Positions 44,560 through 52,394 are shown, counted from the stretch's first letter. The stretch is 64,000 bases of DNA from Serratia fonticola (GCF_006715025.1 NZ_VFMK01000001.1:1-64000); one strand, 5' to 3'. The notes: generated by a model from the letters alone, not told the origin. Translations and numbers: made by a program.

Positions 44560-46452
44560 CTAGGCGTTGAGGCTGTGGCTCAAGATGCCAATCATGGCAT
44601 TCACATTACCCTGCCGATATTGATCGACCTCTTTATCAAACAGTTCTATTTGCTCGTCACTTTCCTCTGGCACTACCAAGATAAAGCGACACCCCTGACG
44701 AATCGCATTTTTCTTGCAGGTCTTGATCTGCATATGAGAAAAATCATTAGTAATACTTAATTGTGGGAAAGCGGTTCTCAAGATACGCCCAACCGATAGG
44801 GCATGGTGTTTCGCCACCGTGTTACGGGGAATAATCACCACATCGACCAGGCGTTGTTTCAGCATATTTTCATGGGTGAGCTGTAACAAGCGCATAATCG
44901 GATCCAGCATAAAAGCAAAACCACAGGCGAAAACCGGCTTGCCCAGCTGACGGCTGGCATTGGTATCATACCGCCCACCGCGACAGAGCAGGGTATCGTT
45001 TTCCAGCTTCTCCGCATGCCATTCAAAAATGGTATGACAATAGTCGTTGGCCGGATAAAGATCCGCATCCACCATAAAGGGAATACCCATCTGATTCAGC
45101 GCCTGAATCAGCGACTCGAAGCGCTGCCGGGCAGCCGGTGAGATAAACGCCTCACGCTTGGGGGCCTTGACCTGCAAAAGCTTCAGTAACGGATCGGACT
45201 CCTGCAACAACTTCTCCGGCGTATGCTGCAACCAATTGGCCCACTCGTCGTTGAACAAAGTAGTAAACGGTTGATAATAAAGACGCAGTGCCTCACGAAA
45301 TCGGCTGAACTCTTCACCGCTCGCCAGCGTATTGATTTTGAGCTCGACATGCGACTTTAATTGCAGTGATTGGAAGAAGTCGTATTGCAGCATGATATGC
45401 TCCAACTCGATATCAATATGCTGATAGCCAAATGCCTCAACGCCCACCTGCTGATATTGTTCGATGTTAGTTCCACTGTTGGAACGAAACATCGTGCCAA
45501 GATACCAAAGCCGGCTGGTAGCCTGCAGATGTTGATGCTGGGCTATGGCCCGCAGGCTCCCCATGGTACCGTCACCGCGCAAGAGAGCCTGATGGTTACA
45601 GATAAAATCATTATCCAAGGCCCGATCGTGACGGAAAGCAAAAACATTGTCAGCGCGCTCTTCACCCCATTTTTCCAATAACGGCAAGCGAATTTCCTGA
45701 TAGCTGTAGCGTTGTAACAATCGCGAAGCCTGATTTTCCAACCATACCCAATCAGACACCTGATTATGATAATGCTTACGTGGGCGGCCACAGTGGCGCG
45801 GCCTGACATAGCGATGAACCAACGCCTCTACCTGCTGACAATACTTGGGCGTACCCAATACACAGTTCTGATTCAGACAGTTTTGGATCCGTGCTTGAAT
45901 AGCCAGACTGAGCGATGCCTGAATAAAACGCCGATAGTGGATAGCCTGCTGCGTGGCGGTATCACCAAGCTTCAGATACTCGGCATGAGGGGTAATTCGC
46001 TCCAGCGCAGCCTCACCGATGTTATGGCTGTAGCTACACCATGCGGGATTGAGCCCCTGCCAGTCTGCCTGCAACTTTTCATAAGTATCAACGAATTGTT
46101 GCGTCAGTAATAAATAGGCACCGGGTTCGATCGGACAGCTGTTATAGCGGCCTTCCCATAATGAGCCACTGCGGTGATATTTGTTATTGTAATAAGGTAC
46201 ATAGCTACGGCCAACCTGTTGGATTAAACGGCTGAGCGACTCTTTACTCGGTGGCGTTAACAACAGCAACAATTTATGTGGCAACAGTGTGTATGCATGC
46301 AACTGACAAGAATAATGTGTTAGTGCGTTATCCAGAAAGTTAAAGAATGATTGATAATCCTCATCATCAATAAATAACCTATCATTATTATGGCCCTTTA
46401 GCTGAATAAGCTGAGGTAATCCCGGTATATAAATTCGCTCTCTTCTTGACAT
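44560..46452 (-). CDS. Fusion of inactive REP-associated (Y1) transposase and HisRS-like sensor; putative hdc regulator
   Basis: A 630-residue protein with two parts. Residues 1-226 align over their whole length with REP-associated Y1 transposases (RIYIPGLPQLIQLKGHNN, LFIDDEDYQSFFNFLDNAL, SGSLWEGRYNS, VLGTPKYCQQVEAL, GRPRK). The HUH motif (usually MPNHYHLL) reads LLPHKLLL at 57-63, and the tyrosine position (YIHLNP) reads FVDTYE at 120-125, so nuclease activity is unlikely. Residues 232-630 are HisRS-like: YQEIRLPLLE, RGDGT, RLWYLGTMFR, QQVGVEAFG, RGGRYD and an anticodon-domain end. RGLDYY and the motif-2 arginines are missing, as in HisZ-type paralogues. It is divergent from the histidine decarboxylase operon. 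I infer a histidine-sensing nucleic-acid-binding regulator; function unproven. The ribosome site is weak. Confidence 0.85.
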   Translation of the reverse strand: MSRRERIYIPGLPQLIQLKGHNNDRLFIDDEDYQSFFNFLDNALTHYSCQLHAYTLLPHKLLLLLTPPSKESLSRLIQQVGRSYVPYYNNKYHRSGSLWEGRYNSCPIEPGAYLLLTQQFVDTYEKLQADWQGLNPAWCSYSHNIGEAALERITPHAEYLKLGDTATQQAIHYRRFIQASLSLAIQARIQNCLNQNCVLGTPKYCQQVEALVHRYVRPRHCGRPRKHYHNQVSDWVWLENQASRLLQRYSYQEIRLPLLEKWGEERADNVFAFRHDRALDNDFICNHQALLRGDGTMGSLRAIAQHQHLQATSRLWYLGTMFRSNSGTNIEQYQQVGVEAFGYQHIDIELEHIMLQYDFFQSLQLKSHVELKINTLASGEEFSRFREALRLYYQPFTTLFNDEWANWLQHTPEKLLQESDPLLKLLQVKAPKREAFISPAARQRFESLIQALNQMGIPFMVDADLYPANDYCHTIFEWHAEKLENDTLLCRGGRYDTNASRQLGKPVFACGFAFMLDPIMRLLQLTHENMLKQRLVDVVIIPRNTVAKHHALSVGRILRTAFPQLSITNDFSHMQIKTCKKNAIRQGCRFILVVPEESDEQIELFDKEVDQYRQGNVNAMIGILSHSLNA

Positions 46453-46783
46453 ATTTTTCTACTATTTTTAATTGTTGATTTATCATTATTTTTCTAGAAA
46501 TCACTTTAAAAGACCTACTGATAGACTCGGTGTCAGAGCCACTTAAATACTTGATTACTTACTATGTCATTGTCAACGAAATTATCGTTACAAACCGAGA
46601 TTGATGATTAATCAATGTTTTGTGATAAACATGTTTTAATAATGTTATTACTAACGCGAGTATATTATCAAGCGATAAAAATTCATTAAAAAGGCAAATA
46701 AAAAATGGGACAGAGTGCTTTTTAATATTTTAGAAAAAAAAAGAACGTAATTTGCACAGATTAAAAACGTCACGCCCATTTAG
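46453..46783. promoter_or_regulatory. Palindrome-rich A/T-rich divergent control region
   Basis: A gene-free region between the transposase/HisRS fusion gene and the antiporter gene, much more A/T-rich than its surroundings. Several short palindromes cluster in 46575-46650: AACGA-N5-TCGTT (46575-46589), TGATTAATCA (46605-46614), AAACATGTTT (46627-46636) and TAATAATGTTATTA (46637-46650). They are candidate operators for the divergent regulator or for anaerobic/acid regulators. None is a confident match to a named regulator; TTGATGATTAATCAA has the FNR half-sites but one base too many between them. Confidence 0.5.
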
Positions 46784-46825
46784 TGTGATCTGCGTCACAT
46801 TACGAGACCATTTAGTTCTTAGAAT
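46784..46825 (+). promoter_or_regulatory. Class II CRP-dependent promoter of the histidine decarboxylase operon
   Basis: TGTGATCTGCGTCACA (46784-46799) is a perfect TGTGA-N6-TCACA CRP site. A -10 hexamer TAGAAT lies at 46820-46825, predicting a start near 46832 and putting the CRP centre at about -41, the class II position; as expected there is no good -35. The transcript leader of about 62 bases contains GGTGATACATCACC (46838-46851), a small palindrome. Inference from spacing; no start site was measured. Confidence 0.75.
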
Positions 46826-46893
46826 CCCCCCTGTCTTGGTGATACATCACCCGTATTCACTTCATTGTAATGCTTACTTATAGGACATTTAAT

Positions 46894-48246
46894 ATGGGAT
46901 CAGTAAGTGCAAGTTCAGCCCACAAAATGGGGGTTGTAGCACTTACACTTGTCACTGCATCGAATATGATGGGGTCAGGTGTATTTATGCTACCAACCAA
47001 TCTCGCCGGTGTTGGCTATATATCATTGTGGGGATGGTTATTAACCATTATTGGCGTTATTGCTCTGGCTTTGGTTTTTGCAAAAACCAGCCTGATTACG
47101 CCACGCAATGGTGGGATTGTCGCTTATGCCAGTGATGCATTCGGCCCATTCATCGGTTTCCAGACCACCATGTGCTACTGGATCAGTGCCTGGGTAGGTA
47201 ACGTTGCCCTGTTGGTGGCTGGCGTGGGTTATCTCAGCTATTTCTTCCCTCAACTGCGTGATCCCACCATCGGCAGCATTGTGGCCATTGCCATTCTATG
47301 GGGCTTTATTCTTCTTGCCAGCTTTGGTGCCCGAGTGGCTGGCCGCGCGCAATCTTTTACCGCAGGCTGCATGCTGGTTGTCGTTCTCGGAGTGGGCGTT
47401 GTCGGCTGGTTCTGGTTTGACCCTCATATGTTCACCCAAGTGTATAACGGTACGGGAAAAAGCGACTCCTCCGCGATTATCACTGCTGCCTCGATCGCAC
47501 TATGGGGTTTCCTGGGGGTAGAATCTGCCGTTGTTTCCAGCGGGCAGGTTGAAAAGCCGGAATATACCGTACCAAGAGCGACAGTTTATGGCTTACTGAT
47601 TGCCTCAGTGTGCTATGTGGGCAGTTGTTCGGTCATTATGGGTCTGGTTCCTCATAGTGAATTGGTCAACTCAGCCGCTCCTTTTGCCGACGCCGCACGC
47701 TATATGTTTGGCGAAACCGCCGGTAATATCGCCTCCGCGCTCAGTATCATTGCCTGTTTCGGTTCCATTTCTGGCTGGTTGATCCTGCAGTCTGAAGGGC
47801 CACGAGCGGGCGCCCAACAGGGGCTGTTCCCGCAGTTCTTCGCCGATGCGAATAAAAATGATGTGCCGATGAAGAGCCTGATTTTTACCGGCGTACTGAT
47901 GAGTGCCGTATTGCTGATGACGGCGTCGCCAAACCTGGCGAAGCAGTTTGAAGTGGTCATCCTGATGTCAGTCTTCGCATCGTTGTTACCCTACATGTAT
48001 GCACTGATTTCCCTCCCCATCATCATGGTTTCCAAGAAAATGAACCGTGGCCGCACCTTTATGTTTTATAGCGTGATGGTCGTTATTGGGATGGTCTATA
48101 GCATATTTGCCCTGCTGGGTTCGGGTTCGGATTCCATGTTCTGGGGCATTGTCATGATGATGTTGACCATTCCACTCTTCTGCTTTGTCGCCGCTGGGCG
48201 AAGTAAAAAAGGAGCCGACGTACTTTATCTTGATAAAAAGTCTTGA
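46894..48246 (+). CDS. hdcT1: Histidine/histamine antiporter 1 (APC superfamily)
   Basis: A 450-residue amino-acid/polyamine-type antiporter related to PotE, CadB and AdiC, with about 12 hydrophobic spans. TASNMMGSGVFMLPTNLA is the substrate-binding unwound helix 1 of the superfamily (GSG motif). Its place directly before hdc, 40 bases away, implies exchange of external histidine for internal histamine, which exports a positive charge and consumes a proton per cycle. The ATG at 46894 has AGGA 7 bases upstream; the earlier ATG at 46870 has none. It resembles hdcT1 of the Morganella-type cluster. Confidence 0.88.
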   Translation: MGSVSASSAHKMGVVALTLVTASNMMGSGVFMLPTNLAGVGYISLWGWLLTIIGVIALALVFAKTSLITPRNGGIVAYASDAFGPFIGFQTTMCYWISAWVGNVALLVAGVGYLSYFFPQLRDPTIGSIVAIAILWGFILLASFGARVAGRAQSFTAGCMLVVVLGVGVVGWFWFDPHMFTQVYNGTGKSDSSAIITAASIALWGFLGVESAVVSSGQVEKPEYTVPRATVYGLLIASVCYVGSCSVIMGLVPHSELVNSAAPFADAARYMFGETAGNIASALSIIACFGSISGWLILQSEGPRAGAQQGLFPQFFADANKNDVPMKSLIFTGVLMSAVLLMTASPNLAKQFEVVILMSVFASLLPYMYALISLPIIMVSKKMNRGRTFMFYSVMVVIGMVYSIFALLGSGSDSMFWGIVMMMLTIPLFCFVAAGRSKKGADVLYLDKKS

Positions 48247-48286
48247 GTGACATTGTTTAAAAAATCATCAAACAGAGAGATTAAAA

Positions 48287-49423
48287 ATGACATTATCAAT
48301 TGCCGATCAAAATAAACTTGATGCATTCTGGTCTTATTGTGTAAAAAACCAATATTTCAATATTGGCTATCCTGAATCAGCAGATTTTGATTATACTCTA
48401 CTGGAACGCTTTATGCGCTTCTCTATTAATAACTGTGGCGACTGGAGTGAATATTGCAACTATCTTTTAAACTCTTTTGAGTTTGAAAAAGAGGTTATGG
48501 TGTATTTCTCCGAACTATTCAAAATCCCCTTTGAAGAAAGCTGGGGATACGTTACAAACGGGGGGACCGAAAGTAATATGTTCGGTTGTTATCTAGGCCG
48601 CGAGATATTTCCTGATGGCACTCTCTACTACTCTAAAGACACACACTATTCCGTGGCAAAAATTGTCAAACTGTTACGAATTAAATCACAGGTTGTAGAA
48701 TCATTGCCCAACGGTGAAGTCGATTACGACGATTTAATGGCCAAAATTGCCAAAGACAATGAAAAGCATCCGATTATCTTTGCCAATATCGGTACAACCG
48801 TTCGGGGTGCTATCGACGATATTCACCTTATTCAGCAACGTCTGAAAGAGGCTGGCTTCAAACGTGAAGATTACTATCTGCACGCGGATGCGGCATTAAG
48901 CGGCATGATTTTGCCGTTTGTTGATGAGCCGCAAGGCTTCACGTTTGCCGATGGCATCGATTCAATAGGCGTTTCTGGTCACAAAATGATTGGTTCCCCG
49001 ATCCCTTGCGGGATTGTCGTCGCCAAGAAAAAAAATGTCGATCGCATCTCGGTGGAGATTGATTACATCTCCGCACACGATAAAACGATTACCGGCTCTC
49101 GCAACGGCCATACGCCGATGATGATGTGGGAGGCGATCAAAAGCCACAGCACTGCAGATTGGCGGCGCCGTATCGAACGCAGCTTGCATATGGCGCAATA
49201 TGCGGTTGATCGTATGCAAAAAGCCGGAATTAACGCCTGGCGTAACAAAAACTCCATTACTGTCGTTTTCCCCTGCCCATCCGAAGCGGTATGGAAAAAG
49301 CACTGTCTGGCAACCTCAAACGAGGTCGCACACCTCATCACAACGGCTCATCATCTGGACACCAGCCAGATTGACGCCTTGATTGATGACATCATTGCCG
49401 ACAGTCGCGCCCACGCGGCATAA
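48287..49423 (+). CDS. hdc: Pyridoxal-phosphate histidine decarboxylase
   Basis: A 378-residue group II PLP decarboxylase that converts histidine to histamine and CO2. It is the length of, and closely resembles, the Morganella/Raoultella histidine decarboxylases (start MTLSIADQNKLDAFW, end HTAHHLDTSQIDALIDDIIAD-like). The PLP lysine is Lys233 in GVSGHKMIGSP, with the phosphate-binding YVTNGGTESN (residues 88-97) and cofactor aspartate in YYLHADAALSG. It is the key enzyme of the module; decarboxylation consumes a cytoplasmic proton and counters acid stress. A hairpin follows the stop codon. SD AGAGAGATTAAAA. Confidence 0.95.
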   Translation: MTLSIADQNKLDAFWSYCVKNQYFNIGYPESADFDYTLLERFMRFSINNCGDWSEYCNYLLNSFEFEKEVMVYFSELFKIPFEESWGYVTNGGTESNMFGCYLGREIFPDGTLYYSKDTHYSVAKIVKLLRIKSQVVESLPNGEVDYDDLMAKIAKDNEKHPIIFANIGTTVRGAIDDIHLIQQRLKEAGFKREDYYLHADAALSGMILPFVDEPQGFTFADGIDSIGVSGHKMIGSPIPCGIVVAKKKNVDRISVEIDYISAHDKTITGSRNGHTPMMMWEAIKSHSTADWRRRIERSLHMAQYAVDRMQKAGINAWRNKNSITVVFPCPSEAVWKKHCLATSNEVAHLITTAHHLDTSQIDALIDDIIADSRAHAA

Positions 49424-49427
49424 AAAA

Positions 49428-49450
49428 GGCAGTGAGAACCTCTCACTGCC
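49428..49450 (+). terminator. Hairpin terminator directly after hdc
   Basis: GGCAGTGAGA (49428-49437) pairs perfectly with TCTCACTGCC (49441-49450) across a 3-base loop, 5 bases after the hdc stop, followed by CCTTTCTT. The downstream T run is interrupted, so termination may be partial, letting some transcripts continue to hdcT2-hisS2. Confidence 0.75.
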
Positions 49451-49464
49451 CCTTTCTTACTTCC

Positions 49465-49497
49465 GTTGCCGGCACTGACGCCAATCACACCGGCAAC
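49465..49497 (+). terminator. Second hairpin in the hdc-hdcT2 spacer
   Basis: GTTGCCGG (49465-49472) and CCGGCAAC (49490-49497) form an 8-base stem with a 17-base loop, 15 bases after the first hairpin and about 125 bases before hdcT2. No T run follows. It may be part of a leader structure for the downstream pair. The remaining 49498-49621 holds no recognised motif; it presumably includes a promoter or leader. Confidence 0.5.
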
Positions 49498-49621
49498 GCC
49501 TATTAACTTAAACAGATCGATCAAATGATGCAATAACAGACTGGCAGGCAACTCTACCTTCGGTGGGCTTTATGCCATGCATCTTTGGCCGCTGTAGACA
49601 CCTCAGTGAAGATAAAATGAC

Positions 49622-51073
49622 ATGGGTTCAAACCGCCAAACCACCCAGCGTATGGGGCTTACAGCTCTAACCATAATGACGGCGTCCAACATGATGGGAA
49701 GTGGTGTTTTTATGCTGCCCAGCTCATTGGCCCAAATTGGCTCAATTTCCGTTTGGGGATGGGCGTTAACGTTTTGTGGCGTACTCGCACTTGCCCTGGT
49801 ATTTGCCAAAGTCAGCGAACTGGCCCCTTGCAAAGGCGGCGTCATCGCAAATATCGGCAACGCTTTTGGTCCGTTTATCGGGCTGCAGACTACGCTGTTT
49901 TACTGGCTTTCTACCTGGATAGGCAATTGTGCCCTGTTGGTTTCCGGTGTGGGCTATCTCTCCTATTTCTTCCCTACGCTGCACCAGCCTCTCCATGCCG
50001 CTTTAGCCTGTATCGCAATTCTATGGATCTTTGTCGCTCTAGGGTTACAGGGGGCCAGGATCGTTGGTTATGCGCAGATTTTTACCGGGACATGTATGCT
50101 GCTTGTCGTGCTTGGTATCGGCACGTTAGGCTGGTTCCACTTCGATTATCGCCTGTACACGCATGCCTATAACGTCACGGGGCAAAGTAATACGCATGCC
50201 ATCCTGACCGCAGCGCTCATCTCACTATGGGGATTTCTGGGCCTTGAGTCCGCCTCGGTTTCAGAAGCGCAGATTATTAACCCCAAACGCAATATTCCAC
50301 TGGCGACGATCTGCGGTTTAGGGATTGCCGCACTCTGTTACGTCTGCTCCAGTAATGTCATTATGGGGATCCTGCCTCACCAACAGCTGATCGCCTCAAC
50401 GTCGCCCTTTGCCGATACGGCCAGGTTGTTATGGGGAACCGCTGCGGGCGACTGTATTTCGGCCATGGCGATTATCGCTTGCCTGGGAGCCATGCCTGGC
50501 TGGCAAATTCTGCAAACTGAAGTGCCGCGATCGGCCGCGCAAGCAGGTTTATTCCCATCGATGTTTGCCGCGACCAATCGCCATGGGGTCGCCTACAAGG
50601 GACTGATTTGTACGGCCTGTCTGATGACTGGCGTCATCTTGCTCACCATTTCCCCCCATCTGGAACAGCAGTTCAGGACCATCATTATTCTGGCCATCTC
50701 TGCCTGCCTGATCCCCTATGCCTTTGCCGCCATTTCTCTGCCCGTCATGATGGTGACGCAAAAATTCAGACGAGGCCGACAATTTGCCATTTATAGCGCC
50801 CTGAGCCTGCTCGGGCTGGCATTTGTTGCCGCCGCGCTGACAGGGGCCGGTACGCAACCGCTCTTCTGGGGAATCATTTTGCAGATGGTAACGATACCGT
50901 TGTATCTGCTGTTCATTATGCGGCAACAAGCCTCATCAAAGTTTACCGAAGGTTCAGCGATCAGCGCGCTACGTTCAGAACGACGCTTGGGGCATGAGCC
51001 TTCTGCGCCGATATCTGCTGGCAACACCGGTAGCAGATACCTTATTGAAACGGTGTACAAGGAGCAACAATAG
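49622..51073 (+). CDS. hdcT2: Histidine/histamine antiporter 2 (APC superfamily)
   Basis: A 483-residue antiporter, clear paralogue of hdcT1 over its whole length (TASNMMGSGVFMLPSSLAQIG; AFGPFIGLQTTLFYWLSTWIGNCALLVSGVGYLSYFFP). It has a 30-residue extra C-terminal tail. A second transporter with the same fold in the operon is known from the Morganella-type cluster; whether it also exchanges histidine for histamine or imports histidine by another mechanism is unknown. Its TAG stop shares one base with the GTG start of hisS2. The ribosome site is weak (GAAG 12 bases before the ATG). Confidence 0.85.
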   Translation: MGSNRQTTQRMGLTALTIMTASNMMGSGVFMLPSSLAQIGSISVWGWALTFCGVLALALVFAKVSELAPCKGGVIANIGNAFGPFIGLQTTLFYWLSTWIGNCALLVSGVGYLSYFFPTLHQPLHAALACIAILWIFVALGLQGARIVGYAQIFTGTCMLLVVLGIGTLGWFHFDYRLYTHAYNVTGQSNTHAILTAALISLWGFLGLESASVSEAQIINPKRNIPLATICGLGIAALCYVCSSNVIMGILPHQQLIASTSPFADTARLLWGTAAGDCISAMAIIACLGAMPGWQILQTEVPRSAAQAGLFPSMFAATNRHGVAYKGLICTACLMTGVILLTISPHLEQQFRTIIILAISACLIPYAFAAISLPVMMVTQKFRRGRQFAIYSALSLLGLAFVAAALTGAGTQPLFWGIILQMVTIPLYLLFIMRQQASSKFTEGSAISALRSERRLGHEPSAPISAGNTGSRYLIETVYKEQQ

Positions 51074-52329
51074 TGAAGATTCAATCAATTAGAGGAATGC
51101 GAGACATTCTTCCAGAAGAAACGCCCCTCTGGCAGTGGTTGGAAAGCAAGGTTCGGGATATCACCTATCGCTATGGTTATCAGGAGGTGCGCCTGCCGCT
51201 TCTGGAACCCGTTGCGCTGTTCGAACGTGCAGTAGGGGAGTCTACCGACATAGTCTCAAAAGAGATGTATAACTTCCGGGATAAGAATGGCGAACATATT
51301 ACGTTACGCCCAGAAGGAACCAGTGGTTGCGTACGCGCCGTTATCGAAAACAACATGTGCTACAACACGACACAACGCCTCTGGTATCAAGGCCCGATGT
51401 TCCGTTATGAGCGCCCACAAAAGGGCAGGCTGCGCCAGTTCACGCAATTTGGCGTAGAGACATTCGGTATGCCGGGAGCGGATATCGACGCAGAATTAAT
51501 CTATATGGTCAAAGATCTCTTCAAGGCGCTGGGGGTAGATCGCTACATACGCCTGGAGATTAACTCACTTGGCACGCTACCGGAGCGAAAAGAACACCGG
51601 CGTGAACTGATTGCGTATTTCCTGCAACACAAGGCGTTGCTTGATGAAGACAGTTTGAACCGCCTGGAAACCAACCCATTGCGGATCCTGGACAGTAAAA
51701 ACCCGGATATGCAAGAGATGCTTGAAAACGCACCGCGGCTGCTGGATTTTCTCGGCGAAGAATCTCGGCAACATTTTGCCGAGCTGTGCCAGCTGTTGGA
51801 TCAGGCAGGCATTGAGTATGTCGTCAACCCACGTCTGGTTAGAGGTTTGGATTACTACACGCGTACGGTGTTTGAGTGGATCACCGACGAATTAGGTTCT
51901 CAGGGCACGGTTTGTGGCGGCGGCCGCTATGATGGATTGGTGGAACTCTTTAGCAACAAAGGGTTACCCGCCTCCGGTTTCGCTATCGGCATTGAACGCC
52001 TGTTGTTATTGATTCAAACGGTAGACAGCAGCAAGAACATCACCAACAAACCCGACATTGTCGTAACCTATGAGGAGGCAACGGCTAATATCGCCGCGTT
52101 GGTCTTAGCCAATCGTATCCGCCAACATCTGCCACAGCTGAAATTGCTCAGTGACTTTAGTGGCTCAAAGCTAAAACGCCAACACAGCAACGCATTGAAA
52201 ACCGGCTGTCGCTATATCGTTACGCTCAACGCAGACGGCAAGATTGGCCTGTGGGATTTAATTAAAGACCGTAGCGAAATTGTGGCGGAGGAGGATATTT
52301 GGGCAATAATAGAAGCTGAGTCAAAATAA
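51073..52329 (+). CDS. hisS2: Second histidyl-tRNA synthetase, hdc-cluster type
   Basis: A 418-residue class II synthetase (E. coli HisS 424) with all active-site motifs: YQEVRLPLLEP, LRPEGTSGCVRA, RLWYQGPMFRYERPQKG then RLRQFTQFGVETFG, the HisA motif RGLDYYTRTVFEW and GGGRYDGLVEL, then an anticodon-binding domain. It should be a working enzyme. The normal hisS lies elsewhere in these genomes beside ispG, so this is an additional copy, as in hdc clusters of Morganella and lactobacilli. It starts with GTG overlapping the hdcT2 stop, with GGAGCAACAATA upstream. Possible roles: keeping His-tRNA charged when the decarboxylase drains histidine, or sensing. Confidence 0.92.
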   Translation: MKIQSIRGMRDILPEETPLWQWLESKVRDITYRYGYQEVRLPLLEPVALFERAVGESTDIVSKEMYNFRDKNGEHITLRPEGTSGCVRAVIENNMCYNTTQRLWYQGPMFRYERPQKGRLRQFTQFGVETFGMPGADIDAELIYMVKDLFKALGVDRYIRLEINSLGTLPERKEHRRELIAYFLQHKALLDEDSLNRLETNPLRILDSKNPDMQEMLENAPRLLDFLGEESRQHFAELCQLLDQAGIEYVVNPRLVRGLDYYTRTVFEWITDELGSQGTVCGGGRYDGLVELFSNKGLPASGFAIGIERLLLLIQTVDSSKNITNKPDIVVTYEEATANIAALVLANRIRQHLPQLKLLSDFSGSKLKRQHSNALKTGCRYIVTLNADGKIGLWDLIKDRSEIVAEEDIWAIIEAESK

Positions 52330-52371
52330 AAGACGACAAACATCTCCGCACTCAACGGATGCTTTCATCCC

Positions 52372-52394
52372 GCGGCCCTGAGTTTCTGGGCCGC
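52372..52394 (+). terminator. Hairpin after hisS2
   Basis: GCGGCCC (52372-52378) pairs with GGGCCGC (52388-52394) across 9 bases, about 43 bases after the hisS2 stop, but no T run follows. It may be a weak terminator or a processing hairpin before yhhA. Confidence 0.5.

Noticed and set aside
44560..45200. Insertion sequence ends flanking the transposase-like gene
   Set aside because: No inverted or direct repeats or target duplications were seen around 44560-46452, and the transposase domain has lost catalytic residues, so it is not called a mobile element.
46601..46615. FNR site TTGATGATTAATCAA upstream of the hdc cluster
   Set aside because: The half-sites match but the spacer is five rather than four bases, so I list it only as a palindrome.
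49451..49621. T-box riboswitch ahead of hdcT2-hisS2
   Set aside because: No T-box sequence, specifier loop or antiterminator is visible, and such elements are not expected in enterobacteria.
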